Below, piece after piece: positions 8,562 to 17,528 of a stretch of DNA of 64,000 nucleotides. Made by a program: the position numbers and the translations under genes. The first letter of the stretch is position 1. Every line of letters starts with the position of its first letter. The notes below the pieces were generated by a model that saw nothing but the letters and a program-made list of their open reading frames with translations, had not been told where the DNA came from and did no database searches. Source of the DNA: Caenibius sp. WL (GTDB lineage Bacteria; Pseudomonadota; Alphaproteobacteria; Sphingomonadales; Sphingomonadaceae); assembly GCF_019803445.1 (NCBI RefSeq), contig NZ_CP081844.1, positions 1,252,501-1,316,500 on the forward strand, given 5' to 3'.

Positions 8562-9356
8562 TCAATCGCCGCCCGCCATACTCGCGGTGCTTTGCGACAT
8601 CTGCACCACCGCGTCGCGGATCGGCATCGCGCGGATGTGGTCGGCCGATGGGCCGGTGCCCGATGCGAACCACACTGGCCCGTCGCCCAGATGCGCAAGG
8701 CATTCCGCCGCCACATCGTCCGGATCGGCGGCAGGGAAATCGGGGTGGTCCATGTTCAGCCCGGTGCGGGCCATGGCCGGGGTCCGCGTCGCCCCCAACA
8801 CCAACGCCAGGGCATCGACGCCCGCCGGTTGCAACTCGTACCACAGCGCTTCGGCGAAAGTGATGCTGAACGCCTTGGCGGCGGTGTAGATCGCCATGTT
8901 GCCGGAGCCGGCCAGCCCCGCCATCGACGAGACCAGCACGATCCCGCCCTTGCCGCGTTCCCGCATCAGCGCGCCGTAATGGTGGGCAAAACTCGCCTGC
9001 CCGGTGACGTTGCAATTCAGCGTGGTCGCCCATTCCGCCAGCGGATAATCGTGGAACGGGGCGATCCGGTGCCCGGCCCCGGCCATGAAGACGAGCAGGC
9101 CGACGGCGATATCGTCCGTCAGCTTGCGCGCCTCATCCACGGCATCGGGGCGGGCGAGGTCGAGCGAAAGCGTGCGCACTTCGCGGCCCGTGGCGCGGAT
9201 TTCAGCGGCCAGTTCCTCCAGCGGGCCCGGCTTGCGGGCGAGGAGGACGAGGTTGAACCCCTGCGCGGCCAGTTGCCGGGCGAGAGCAGCGCCCACGCCT
9301 TCGGAACCGCCCGCGATCAGGGCCCATGGGCCGTACCGCTCGACCAGCGCGGCCAT
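8562..9356 (-). CDS. SDR family oxidoreductase
   Basis: A 264-residue SDR. The cofactor loop is GGSEGVGAALA (16-26), followed by an LLARK strand end typical of NADP binding. The active site has Ser143/144, Tyr157 and Lys161 (YTAAK). The usual NNAG motif is replaced by MAGAG (91-95). The ATG at 9356 shares one base with the stop of the upstream SDR (TGATG), so it is the last gene of the eight-gene operon starting at 16054. The substrate is unknown; its operon partners suggest a role in sugar-like or polycyclic alcohol oxidation. Confidence 0.85.
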   Translation of the reverse strand: MAALVERYGPWALIAGGSEGVGAALARQLAAQGFNLVLLARKPGPLEELAAEIRATGREVRTLSLDLARPDAVDEARKLTDDIAVGLLVFMAGAGHRIAPFHDYPLAEWATTLNCNVTGQASFAHHYGALMRERGKGGIVLVSSMAGLAGSGNMAIYTAAKAFSITFAEALWYELQPAGVDALALVLGATRTPAMARTGLNMDHPDFPAADPDDVAAECLAHLGDGPVWFASGTGPSADHIRAMPIRDAVVQMSQSTASMAGGD

Positions 9357-10108
9357 CAGCCGGAGACCGTGTAACCGCCGTCGATCGGCAGCGTCTGGCC
9401 CGTCACCCACGCCGCGCCGGGGCTGGTGAGGAACAGAATCGGCTGGGCGATATCCTCCGGCGCGCCGAGACGGCCGAGCGGGGTGCGCTGCAACGTGGGG
9501 GCCGTCCAGGCTTCCTCAGCGAACGTGCCTGCGGTCATCTTACTTTGAGTCAGGCCCGCCGCCACCGCGTTGACGCGGACGTTGCGCGGGCCCCATTCGA
9601 CCGCCAGCGCGCGCGTCAGGCCGAGCAGGCCTGTCTTGGCCGAACCGTAACCCGGCACGATGGGAATGCCGAAGTATGACGACATCGATGCGATGCCGAC
9701 CACCGATGCGCCGCCTTCCAGCTTGCTCTGCGCCAGCAGGTCCACGCTGCGCCGCGCCATGCGGAACGCCCCGATCAGAAGCATGTTGACCGCGCGGGCG
9801 AAGATTTCCGGCTCGTATTCGTCCAGCCCGAGGCTGGGCAGCGCCATCCCCGCGTTGTTGATCAGGATATCGAGCCGGGGCAGCGCGGCGGCCACCGCAT
9901 CGATGCTGGCGCCATCTTCGATATCCATCTGGAGATAGCGATAGCCCGAAAGGTCGGCGTCGTACTCCCCGGCGCTGCCGCGCGTCCCGGTGATCGTGAC
10001 ATCGGCCCCCGCATCGCGATAGGCGGCGGCGGTTGCCGCGCCGATCCCGCTGGTGCCGCCGGTGACCAGCACATGCGCGCCGGAATAATCGAATGTGACT
10101 TTGCTCAT
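9356..10108 (-). CDS. SDR family oxidoreductase
   Basis: A 250-residue classical SDR with TGGTSGIG (16-23), DILINNAG (80-87), a Ser in the SMSS segment (141-144), Tyr154 and Lys158 (YGSAK), and the C-terminal GQTLPIDGGYTVSG. All catalytic residues of an NAD(P)-dependent alcohol/ketone oxidoreductase are intact. Its ATG overlaps the stop of the Gfo/Idh gene (ATGA) and its stop overlaps the start of the next SDR, so all three are translationally coupled. Substrate unknown. Confidence 0.88.
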   Translation of the reverse strand: MSKVTFDYSGAHVLVTGGTSGIGAATAAAYRDAGADVTITGTRGSAGEYDADLSGYRYLQMDIEDGASIDAVAAALPRLDILINNAGMALPSLGLDEYEPEIFARAVNMLLIGAFRMARRSVDLLAQSKLEGGASVVGIASMSSYFGIPIVPGYGSAKTGLLGLTRALAVEWGPRNVRVNAVAAGLTQSKMTAGTFAEEAWTAPTLQRTPLGRLGAPEDIAQPILFLTSPGAAWVTGQTLPIDGGYTVSG

Positions 10109-11232
10109 ACCTTTTCAACCTCCACCCAGCGCCGCTCTGCCGCCGAACGGCGCGCTGCATCGAGAACTGCCTGCCCGGCGGCGGCATCGCGGAAATCGCC
10201 GGCCGGTTCGGGCAGCGGCGGCGCGCGCCCTTCCAGCCGGGCCTTAATCTGGCCGAACAGTTTGGCGTAAGGGGCCACGTCGAAACCCTGCGTGTGCCAG
10301 CGGTCCATTTCGGTCTGGATCAGTTCGCTGACCGGGAACGGCGTGGGCGCCGCATTGACCAGTTCGGCAGGCATTGCGATCTGGCGGCGTTCGCCACTTT
10401 CATCCTGCACCCACACTTCCTCCGGATCGCCGAAGGCCGCGCCCGACTGAATCCAGGCCGCGCCTTTGGTGCCCGCGATCTTGGCCGACATCACGAACGG
10501 ACCGGGGAACGCCAGCGCGGCTTCGATCACGCCCTGACAGCCGTTTTCGGTCTCGAACTGCACGGTGTAGTAATCGTCGGAAGTCTGATGCGGGCGGCCC
10601 GGGGTCAGCTTGCGCAGAATCGCGCTGACGGCGGTGATTGCGCCCACGGTGGATTGCACCTGATCGATCATGTGCGTGCCGAACGCGCCGAGGAAGCCGC
10701 CGCCCTGGCCGGCGTCGGTCCACCAGTCGGCCAGTTCCTCGTTCGGATCGCCGCCCGGCTGCTGATAAATGCGGTGGAACATCAGCGGATCGCCGATCGT
10801 GCCGTCCTGCACCACGCGGCGCAGCAATGCCTGCGCGCTGTCGAAGCGGAATTCTGCGCCCAGTGCATGGATCACGCCCGCCTTTTCGGCGGCGTCCAGC
10901 ATTTCGCGCGCCTGCGCCAGATCCTTGGCGAAGGGCTTTTCGCACATCACGGCGCGCCCGGCGGCAATCGCCTGCATCACCGGGGTGTAATGCGCGTGTG
11001 GCGGGGTCGCCACGGTGACAAGCTGGATCGCCGGATCGGCCAGCGCTTCATCCAGACTGTCGGTGGCCAGCGGAATATTGAGCGGCGCGGCGCGCTGGGC
11101 GGTCTTTTCGCGGTTGCGGCCGACGATGGCGCGCACTTCGAAGCCCGCTTCGCGCAGCGCGCGCACGTGAGTGAACAGGCCGAAGCCCGTGCCGACGACG
11201 ACCGCGCCGGGGAGAGTGCCTTGGGTAGTCAT
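10105..11232 (-). CDS. Gfo/Idh/MocA family oxidoreductase
   Basis: A 375-residue oxidoreductase of the glucose-fructose oxidoreductase/inositol dehydrogenase family. GTGFG (14-18) is the Rossmann glycine motif and CEKPFAKD (97-104) contains the EKP signature whose lysine is catalytic. Family members oxidise ring hydroxyls of sugars and inositols, or deglycosylate through a 3-keto intermediate, using bound NAD(P). The start ATG overlaps the stop of the xylose-isomerase-like gene (ATGA); upstream codons lie inside that gene. Pairing with a TIM-barrel isomerase-like protein is common in 3-keto-glycoside pathways, but the substrate here is unproven. Confidence 0.9.
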   Translation of the reverse strand: MTTQGTLPGAVVVGTGFGLFTHVRALREAGFEVRAIVGRNREKTAQRAAPLNIPLATDSLDEALADPAIQLVTVATPPHAHYTPVMQAIAAGRAVMCEKPFAKDLAQAREMLDAAEKAGVIHALGAEFRFDSAQALLRRVVQDGTIGDPLMFHRIYQQPGGDPNEELADWWTDAGQGGGFLGAFGTHMIDQVQSTVGAITAVSAILRKLTPGRPHQTSDDYYTVQFETENGCQGVIEAALAFPGPFVMSAKIAGTKGAAWIQSGAAFGDPEEVWVQDESGERRQIAMPAELVNAAPTPFPVSELIQTEMDRWHTQGFDVAPYAKLFGQIKARLEGRAPPLPEPAGDFRDAAAGQAVLDAARRSAAERRWVEVEKV

Positions 11233-12098
11233 GCAGTGGTCCTTGATGTTTTCCGGGCTTGGCGAATGATGGCCGTGCCGCTGTCGGCAAGCGCGCGCGC
11301 GGCATCGGCGATGGGTAGGCTGGCGAGTTCGGTGGAGAAGACTTCCACCGAAATGGGGGTGCGGGCGCCGATGGCGTCCAGCGTGCGGATCAGGCCGATC
11401 AGGTCGAAACTGCCCTGGCCCGGCAGCAGGCGGCCGGTCATCAGTTCTTCCCACAGGTCGGCCTGCGGCGTTGCGGGCGCATCGTTGATCTGCACGGTGA
11501 AAATCCGCTCACCCGGAATCTGCGCGAGTTGAGCCAACGTCGATCCGCTGCGGAACAGGTGCCAGCTATCGATGGTCAACCCGCCGTTGGGCCGCCCCGC
11601 CGCTTCGACGATGCGCCAGGCGCTGGCAAGATCGGGAATGCCGCCCGTAGGCAGGAATTCGATATGCGCCTTGAGACCGTGCTCTGCCGCCTTGTCGCAC
11701 AGCGCGGCGAAAGCTTCGGCCGCCGCGTCAGGATCGACGGCGATGTTGCTGATTTCCACCGCCTGGACCGAGCGGGCACCGATCCGCGCGGCGGTTTCGA
11801 TCACGCGCTCGGGCGTCAGGGTGTGGATCAGTTCGCCCAGTTCGTCGGCGGCAGGCTTGGCGCGCTGGGCGGGCAGCCAGCAGGCGGTGCAGTCGATTTC
11901 GTTCACGACAAGGCCGTGATCTGCGATCCGCCCGGCAATGTCCGCTGCCGTCATCCCCTGCGCTTCCAGCGCCCAGACATCGGTGGGCATCAGGGCGAGG
12001 CCCTTGAACCCGGCATCGCGGAAAGCGGGCAACCGGTCGAGCAGGGGCACATGGCCGAACGGAGGCGCGGCAACGGTGAGATCATCAGGTCCGAGCAT
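11229..12098 (-). CDS. Sugar phosphate isomerase/epimerase-like TIM-barrel protein
   Basis: A 289-residue xylose-isomerase-like TIM barrel (AP-endonuclease 2 superfamily). Metal-ligand-type acidic and histidine residues appear in VVNEIDCTACW, LKAHIEFLPTG, LTIDSWHLFRSG and a C-terminal ISVEVF. Members isomerise or epimerise sugars, or eliminate from 3-keto-glycosides. The ATG at 12098 is 1 base from the stop of the VOC gene and the stop overlaps the Gfo/Idh start, so it is mid-operon. A related protein is encoded at 25783-26619. Substrate unknown. Confidence 0.85.
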   Translation of the reverse strand: MLGPDDLTVAAPPFGHVPLLDRLPAFRDAGFKGLALMPTDVWALEAQGMTAADIAGRIADHGLVVNEIDCTACWLPAQRAKPAADELGELIHTLTPERVIETAARIGARSVQAVEISNIAVDPDAAAEAFAALCDKAAEHGLKAHIEFLPTGGIPDLASAWRIVEAAGRPNGGLTIDSWHLFRSGSTLAQLAQIPGERIFTVQINDAPATPQADLWEELMTGRLLPGQGSFDLIGLIRTLDAIGARTPISVEVFSTELASLPIADAARALADSGTAIIRQARKTSRTTA

Positions 12099-12099
12099 C

Positions 12100-12510
12100 T
12101 CAGTTTTCGCCCCGGAAATTGAGTTCGAGGAGGATGCCGTTGCGTTCCTCCACGAAGATCTGCCGCAGCCCGATCTGGGGAATATCGCTGGTGGCATAAT
12201 CCATCCCGGCCGCTTCCAGCCGGGCGACGATCCCGGTGCGGTCGTCGCATTCCAGCGCGACGTGATGCACCGAACCGCCGCCCCGGGCGGGGGTGAACGG
12301 CATCATCGCATCGCTGGGATACTGGGCGTCGATCGGGCCGATATGGATGATCGGCCGGTCCGCCGGATCGTAGATCCAGCAGCCCGTTTCGATGGAGGGC
12401 GCGCCGGGCGCGATCCCTTTCCTGAGACCCAGAAGGTCGCAGAAGAAGTCCGCGGTGCCCGGCACGTCGGGCGTGCGGATGTTCACATGGTCGAGCGAGA
12501 GGACAGCCAT
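12100..12510 (-). CDS. VOC family (glyoxalase-like) protein
   Basis: A 136-residue vicinal-oxygen-chelate domain protein. His8 in LSLDHVNI, the HHVALE segment and the glutamate in GILLELNF are at positions typical of metal ligands in the two beta-alpha-beta-beta-beta modules. Families with this fold include glyoxalases, extradiol dioxygenases and epimerases, and the specific reaction cannot be chosen. The ATG at 12510 is 4 bases after the upstream stop, within the eight-gene operon. Codons upstream of it in this frame overlap the DUF1214 gene and are rejected. Confidence 0.82.
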   Translation of the reverse strand: MAVLSLDHVNIRTPDVPGTADFFCDLLGLRKGIAPGAPSIETGCWIYDPADRPIIHIGPIDAQYPSDAMMPFTPARGGGSVHHVALECDDRTGIVARLEAAGMDYATSDIPQIGLRQIFVEERNGILLELNFRGEN

Positions 12511-12514
12511 GGCA

Positions 12515-13756
12515 TCAATCCACGAACTGGCCGGTGTCGACCGCGGCGGCGGGATCGAGCGCGTCTTCGCCGCGCATTTCGAGATCGGCCAGCGGCAGGC
12601 GCCACAGCTTGACCGGCGGGGTCGTTTCGGTGCGGATGAAGCGCAGGCCCCACTGGCCCTTGTCATGCCCGAAGCTGTTGACCCAGTTGCCGCTGATGCC
12701 CGGATCGCGTTCGGAAATGACGATGCGCACGGTGCCGTCGGGCTCCGCGTTGAAGCGGTAATTGTTCACCCAGCCGTTGCCATCTTCGAACGTGTCGAGG
12801 TTTTCCTGCCAGATATTGCAGATCTGGAAATTCCAGTATTCGCATTCGGGCGGCGTGAATTCGAGCACCAGCGCCTCGTCCAGCCCCTTCTGCCAGCCGC
12901 CGAACGCCACATGCCGATCGGGCACGCCGCCGTTGGACAGGTACTGCGCCCGGCTGAAATCGAGCCGGTTGAGCTTGGCCGAGAAATTGCCCTGATTGCC
13001 CTGCCACCAGTTGCGCACCAGTTCGGCATAGCCGAGCACCGCCTGGCCGGACCAGGCGAGGCCGTTGGCCATCAGCGCCGGGGTCAGCGGTTCGGGCTCC
13101 GCCCCGTCGATCCGTTCGATCCGCAGATCGGGCGAAATCTCGTTGGCGCGGTCGCTCCACACGTAGCGGATCAGGATGCAGTTGGTGTCCGCATCGAGCT
13201 TGAGCCAGTTCTTGCCTTCGCCCGGATCGTTCTGCGACAGGATGATCTCGAACGATCCGTCCGCGTTCATGTGGAGTTGCTGGCTGCCGAGGAAATTCGT
13301 GGTCTTGAGATTGGACGGATCGAATTCCTTCAACCCTGCCACGCCCGCCTGCGCCCAGTCGCGCGCGCCGGCATCGGCGGGCGCGGGGGCGGTGCACAGA
13401 GCAAGCACGAAATAGGGGATCGTGCCCGGCGTGCCGACTATGCGGTAATCGCGCGCTTCGTCGAACTGGCACATCAGGTGATCCTGATCGACCGTCTGGA
13501 AATTGATCGACTGGCGCCACACCATGTCGCGCAGGCGCGGGCGGGTGGGTTCGGCGTTTTCAATCAGCCGCTCGAAGCTCGACCGGGCGACGCGGGTAAG
13601 GAAGCGATACCATTCCGCGCGGTCGAGATCGGAGGGTTGATCGCCGAACTGGTCGATCATTGTGCCGGCGACTTTCAGCGTGTCGCAGAAATCTTCCCAT
13701 GCCTGGCCGGAAAGCAGGCGTTCGGCCGCTTTGGTTTCGATTGCAGTCTTGTCCAT
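12515..13756 (-). CDS. DUF1214-like protein
   Basis: A 413-residue cytosolic protein with no signal peptide. The C-terminal third carries DUF1214-type segments: CEYWNFQICNIWQENLDTF, an EPDGTVRIVISERDPG stretch, and NWVNSFGHDKGQW. The N-terminal two thirds have no family I recognise. DUF1214 proteins are common in catabolic clusters of sphingomonads and mycobacteria, and their biochemical role is not established. It is third in the operon, 1 base from the sulfotransferase stop. A secreted DUF1254/DUF1214 protein is encoded at 24362, so the region has two unrelated-length members. Confidence 0.75.
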   Translation of the reverse strand: MDKTAIETKAAERLLSGQAWEDFCDTLKVAGTMIDQFGDQPSDLDRAEWYRFLTRVARSSFERLIENAEPTRPRLRDMVWRQSINFQTVDQDHLMCQFDEARDYRIVGTPGTIPYFVLALCTAPAPADAGARDWAQAGVAGLKEFDPSNLKTTNFLGSQQLHMNADGSFEIILSQNDPGEGKNWLKLDADTNCILIRYVWSDRANEISPDLRIERIDGAEPEPLTPALMANGLAWSGQAVLGYAELVRNWWQGNQGNFSAKLNRLDFSRAQYLSNGGVPDRHVAFGGWQKGLDEALVLEFTPPECEYWNFQICNIWQENLDTFEDGNGWVNNYRFNAEPDGTVRIVISERDPGISGNWVNSFGHDKGQWGLRFIRTETTPPVKLWRLPLADLEMRGEDALDPAAAVDTGQFVD

Positions 13757-13757
13757 C

Positions 13758-15017
13758 TCAGTCCTCCCACCGCACGGGGTAGCGGTCGTAATAGAATTGG
13801 AAGCGTTCGCGCAGGCGGGCGACGTCCACTTCGAACACCCCTTCGAGATCGTAGATCACGCGGCCATGCTGGTGGCGCGGATTTTCGGCGAGATAGCCGA
13901 GCAGGCTGGCCTCTGCCGCGGGCGTCAGTTCCAGCCCGGCGAGATCGTAAACCTGCCGCAGCACGCCTTCCTGATCGGCCATGTATTCGTGGAACAACAC
14001 GTCGAGCGATTGTTCCGGCCCCCAGGCATCACGCTGGGCCACGCATTCGCGCAGCAGGCGCTCGATCCGTTCCGCCCAGTGGCGCGCGCAGCCCGGCGGG
14101 TCCACCGGATCGCGGCGGATGCGGTCGCCATAGGCCAGCATGGTGGTCAGCGAACGGATCACCGCCACCGGATCGCGGTGGGTGATGACCAATGTCGCAT
14201 CGGGGAACGCGGCTTTCAGCGGCGCGAGATTTTCCATGTGCTGCGGCGATTTGAGAATCCAGCGGTTCGGCCCGCGGAACCAGGTCAGCACTTGCAGCAC
14301 CTTCTTTTCGTAAAGGTAGCTGCCGGTGCGATCGTGCGCGAAATAGTGGTCGATCCAGCGCGGGATGCGGGTCTGGAATTCCCAACTGTAGCAGTTGAGA
14401 TCCATGTAGAGCAGTTCGTTGTCTTCGTGGATCGAACTGGCTTCCATCCCGTGCATCGCCGCCATGTGCGGCAGCATGGATTCGAAATGGCCCCAGAATT
14501 CGGCGGAGCGGACTTCGCGCGGATCGGGCTCGCCCGGCGGAGGCGGCGGGGCGGAGGGGACGGGTTCTTCCGATTCCCACAACGTCAGCGAACGCAGCCG
14601 TTCGTCGCGCGCCAGCCAGTTGACGAGATGCGTGGTGCCCGAACGCGGCAGCCCGGCGATAATCAGCGGGCGGTCGATTTCGATGTCGAGGATTTCGGGA
14701 TGCCGCTTGACCAGATCCTCGATCCGCAGGCGGTTGGCCATGACGCGCACGGCATGATCGAGAATGGTGATCCGCCCGCCGCGCGTCAGCCCTTCGTCCT
14801 CGGCCAGGGACTGGATGACGACGGCCAGCCGTTCGCGGAAGCCGGTATCCTCGCCGAAATCGGTGAGGCCGCCGGTCATGGCGCTGGCGCGGGCGAGAAT
14901 GCCGTCCACGTCGATATCGGCGGGGAAATCGGCCGGGCCTTCGCGCGCGGCGGCAATCGCCGGTGTGATGCGGGGGTCGGCCAGATCGTCGATTACAATG
15001 TCGTTGGGGGCAGTCAT
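13758..15017 (-). CDS. PAPS-type sulfotransferase
   Basis: A 419-residue sulfotransferase-fold protein. GLPRSGTT (122-129) is the 5'-phosphosulfate loop for PAPS, and the ITHRDP segment, about 100 residues later, is the 3'-phosphate-binding region. The family transfers sulfate from PAPS to alcohols or other acceptors. The start ATG overlaps the preceding dehydrogenase stop (ATGA), and upstream codons belong to that gene in antiphase. It is the second gene of the eight-gene operon. A second, divergent copy is at 21265-22440. Why sulfotransferases occur in apparently catabolic operons is unclear: they may tag a hydroxyl as a leaving group or for detoxification (inference). Confidence 0.88.
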   Translation of the reverse strand: MTAPNDIVIDDLADPRITPAIAAAREGPADFPADIDVDGILARASAMTGGLTDFGEDTGFRERLAVVIQSLAEDEGLTRGGRITILDHAVRVMANRLRIEDLVKRHPEILDIEIDRPLIIAGLPRSGTTHLVNWLARDERLRSLTLWESEEPVPSAPPPPPGEPDPREVRSAEFWGHFESMLPHMAAMHGMEASSIHEDNELLYMDLNCYSWEFQTRIPRWIDHYFAHDRTGSYLYEKKVLQVLTWFRGPNRWILKSPQHMENLAPLKAAFPDATLVITHRDPVAVIRSLTTMLAYGDRIRRDPVDPPGCARHWAERIERLLRECVAQRDAWGPEQSLDVLFHEYMADQEGVLRQVYDLAGLELTPAAEASLLGYLAENPRHQHGRVIYDLEGVFEVDVARLRERFQFYYDRYPVRWED

Positions 15018-16054
15018 GCGGGTTCCTGATTGAACGTCAACATCACCTTGGCGGATTGCACGGCATCGCGGGCGATGGCGAGCGCGTCGGTGAACTGGGA
15101 AAAATCGAGGCGATGGCTGATCAGCGGGGACAGGTCCTGCCGGCCCCCGGCGATCATTTCCAGCGCTTCGCCGAATTCGGGTTTGCGGTCGTCGGCGATC
15201 GATCCGCTGATGAGGATTTCGTTCGCCATGACTTTGAACAGGTCCACGCTGGCGGGCTTCTTGTAGAGCGCGATGATCGCGATGCGTGCCTTGTATTTGG
15301 CGATGGCGATCACTTCCTGCAGCACGGCCTCGACACCGACGCAGTCGATGAAGACATCGGTTTGCGCAAAGCGTGCGCCGAAGCGGTTGCCTTCCCCGTG
15401 GAAGCGGCACAGCGCATCGCTGAGGCTTTCTTCCGCCGTGTTGACGGCAAGGCTCGCCCCCAGCGCTCTGGCGCGGTCGAGGCGGCTGTCCACCCGGTCG
15501 AAAATCGCGATATCGGTGCAGCCCAGATGGCGCAGCATGGCCACGGCGCACAGGCCGATAGGCCCGGCGCCGAGCACGGCGACCTTGTGATGCGCCTGCA
15601 CGTCCAGCAGCCGCATCCCGTGCAGCGCGACCGAGAGCGGCTCTGCCAGCGCGGCTTCGCCATATTCGACATGATCCGCCAGCGGATAGAGCGTCGATCC
15701 GATTTTCGCCTGCGTGACGCGGATATAATGGGCCATCGCCCCTTCGGGCCCGCCGCCGCCGATATAGGCATCGTCGGGGTTCACCGCGACGCGCAGGCCC
15801 GGCACGATGCGATCGTCCACGCCCGGCCCGGCCGAAACCACTTCGCCCGCGAATTCATGGCCGATGGGCAGCGGCTCGCCAAGCGGGCCGCCCAGGCCGC
15901 CCTGCGCGATATAGCTCAGATCGCTGCCGCAGATGCCGCAGGCGGCTACGCGGACAATGGCTTCTCCGGGGCCTGCTTCGGGCACGGCCACCGTATCCAG
16001 CCTGACATCGCCGGGGCCATGGATGCGTGCCAATTGCATGGTAGCGCCCATCAT
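15014..16054 (-). CDS. Zinc-type medium-chain alcohol dehydrogenase, no structural-zinc loop
   Basis: A 346-residue medium-chain dehydrogenase. GICGSD with Cys42 and GHE at 65-67 are catalytic-zinc ligands, and VLGAGPIGLCA is the NAD loop. The four-cysteine structural zinc lobe is absent: the place is filled by NPDDAYIGGGGPEG. This suggests a polyol-dehydrogenase-like branch with a changed lobe. The start at 16054 is chosen because GGAGAG lies 5 bases upstream; an earlier ATG at 16069 lacks a site. It is the first gene of the operon 16054-8562 and divergent from an AraC regulator, which is its likely controller. Confidence 0.87.
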   Translation of the reverse strand: MMGATMQLARIHGPGDVRLDTVAVPEAGPGEAIVRVAACGICGSDLSYIAQGGLGGPLGEPLPIGHEFAGEVVSAGPGVDDRIVPGLRVAVNPDDAYIGGGGPEGAMAHYIRVTQAKIGSTLYPLADHVEYGEAALAEPLSVALHGMRLLDVQAHHKVAVLGAGPIGLCAVAMLRHLGCTDIAIFDRVDSRLDRARALGASLAVNTAEESLSDALCRFHGEGNRFGARFAQTDVFIDCVGVEAVLQEVIAIAKYKARIAIIALYKKPASVDLFKVMANEILISGSIADDRKPEFGEALEMIAGGRQDLSPLISHRLDFSQFTDALAIARDAVQSAKVMLTFNQEPA

Positions 16055-16126
16055 CGTCTCTCCAGTCATTGCTGTGTTGTTGGGGGGAGAATGCCACCGG
16101 CCCCGCCATGCGGCCAGCGCTTGTTC

Positions 16127-16149
16127 TATCGTATCTGTGCGTTTATCGT
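16127..16149. promoter_or_regulatory. Possible AraC operator (TATCGT direct repeat)
   Basis: TATCGT occurs at 16127-16132 and 16144-16149, a 17-base direct repeat in the short region between the divergent araC-like gene and the operon. AraC-family proteins bind direct repeats, but the spacing and motif are only suggestive. Confidence 0.25.
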
Positions 16150-16158
16150 GAATTTGTG

Positions 16159-17055
16159 ATGCAAAATTCGCTCATCGATTTCAGCGGAGGAACCGGGCCC
16201 GAAGCGGAAGCGCAACCCCGCCCGTGGACCGTTCTGGCCGCGCTGACGATTCCCGACGCGCATATCGAACTGCGCCGCTACGACCTGCCCAGCCCGAACG
16301 AGATGCTGGAACTGGACGATGCCCCGATCTTCTCGCTCAGCCTGCCGCGCGCGGAAGGGATGAACGGCAGAATCACGTTCGATGGCGGGGAAAAGGGCGG
16401 GCACCGGGTGGGGCGGATGATGTTCCGCCCGGCGGGTGTGGCCATGTATTCCACCGGCGATGGCGGGACGATGGAAATCATGACCGTGCGGATGGACCCG
16501 GACCGGTTCCGCACCATCACCGGCCTGGAAAGCTGGGACCCGATCAGTCTGCAACGCTGCGCGATGATCACCTCGTCCACCATGTTCGCGCTGACGGAGC
16601 GGCTGCGCGGCGAAATCACCGTACCGGGCCACGGGGCGGAAGTGGCGGCCGAAGCGCTGGTGCGCCTGCTGATGGTCGATATCGGGCGGCAGATGCGCAT
16701 GCCCGCGCGCAAGGCGGGATCGCGCGGCGGCCTCGCCCCGTGGCAACTGGGCCGGATCGAGGATGCGCTGCGCGGGGCGGAGGGGCACTGGCCGACCACG
16801 GCGGAATTGGCCGCGCTGTGCGGGGTCAGCCGTTCGCACCTGTCGCGCAGTTTCATGGAAGCCACGGGCAAGCCGCTGGCCGATCACGCCGCCGCCGTGC
16901 GGCTGGAACGCGCGCAGGACATGATCCGTGGCGGCAGACTGGCGATGAACGAGATCGCGGCTGCGCTCGGCTATGCCACGGCCAGCGCCTTTAGCGCCGC
17001 TTTCCGCCGGATGACCGGGCGCACGCCGAAGCAGTTCGTGCGGTTGTTGTCATAG
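16159..17055 (+). CDS. AraC family transcriptional regulator
   Basis: A 298-residue regulator with a C-terminal AraC-type double helix-turn-helix: LAALCGVSRSHLSRSFMEATG is HTH 1 and EIAAALGYATASAFSAAFRR is HTH 2, followed by the family's closing GRTPKQFVR. The N-terminal 190 residues are a sensing domain with no firm family. The start at 16159 is favoured; earlier codons in frame lie in the promoter region. It is divergent from the eight-gene operon. It appears paralogous to the AraC protein at 37831-38700: both share I-F-x-L-x-L and M-x-F-R-P-A-G segments in the N-terminal domain. The two may respond to related compounds. Confidence 0.9.
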   Translation: MQNSLIDFSGGTGPEAEAQPRPWTVLAALTIPDAHIELRRYDLPSPNEMLELDDAPIFSLSLPRAEGMNGRITFDGGEKGGHRVGRMMFRPAGVAMYSTGDGGTMEIMTVRMDPDRFRTITGLESWDPISLQRCAMITSSTMFALTERLRGEITVPGHGAEVAAEALVRLLMVDIGRQMRMPARKAGSRGGLAPWQLGRIEDALRGAEGHWPTTAELAALCGVSRSHLSRSFMEATGKPLADHAAAVRLERAQDMIRGGRLAMNEIAAALGYATASAFSAAFRRMTGRTPKQFVRLLS

Positions 17056-17081
17056 AGGTGGGAAGGGGGATTCCTTTGCCC

Positions 17082-17165
17082 CTGAACTGGTTTCAGCATC
17101 CATCCCTCCCCACAGGCAAGGCATGATCCGGAGACATGGACCCTGAAACAAGTTCAGGGTGACGA
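17082..17165. repeat. REP-like repeat, family A copy 1
   Basis: An outer segment reading CTGAACTGGTTTCAGCATCC is paired at a distance with GGACCCTGAAACAAGTTCAG and a GGTGACGA end; each half is itself a small hairpin. The reverse complement matches 61761-61853 closely, including TCTCCGGAT in the middle. Confidence 0.8.
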
Positions 17166-17439
17166 GGGAGTGACGATGGGGGATGATGGTCAGGCCTTCG
17201 CGCATGACTTTCCTACACGCGCCAAATTTGCCTTAATCTGCGGGATGAAACACGCCCCCATATCGCCCGCTGCATCCCTCACCGGAACACTGCCCTCGCG
17301 GAAAGTCACACCGGACAAGCCGCCGATGGCGATCCCCATGAATGGCCAGCCCGGCAATGCTGCGGGTTACGGTATTCTGGCCGTCAGGCTCGGACCAGAA
17401 ACGCCCCGCACTTTCGGGCCGTTCTGTGTCAACCTTGCT

Positions 17440-17528
17440 CGTCATTGCGAGAAGCGGAGCGACGAAGCAATCCAGAGCCCAGCGCGCAACGGCTCTGGAT
17501 TGCTTCGGCCTGCGGCCTCGCAATGACG
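17440..17528. repeat. REP-like palindrome, family B
   Basis: An 89-base palindromic element: CGTCATTGCGAG (17440-17451) pairs with CTCGCAATGACG (17517-17528), and GAAGCAATCCAGAGCC (17464-17479) with GGCTCTGGATTGCTTC (17491-17506). It lies 8 bases past the stop of the convergent dehydrogenase and can form a transcript-end hairpin. Confidence 0.85.

Noticed and set aside
12392-14185. A plus-strand open frame opposite DUF1214 and sulfotransferase genes
   Set aside because: It has no domain features and mirrors the codon pattern of the real genes.
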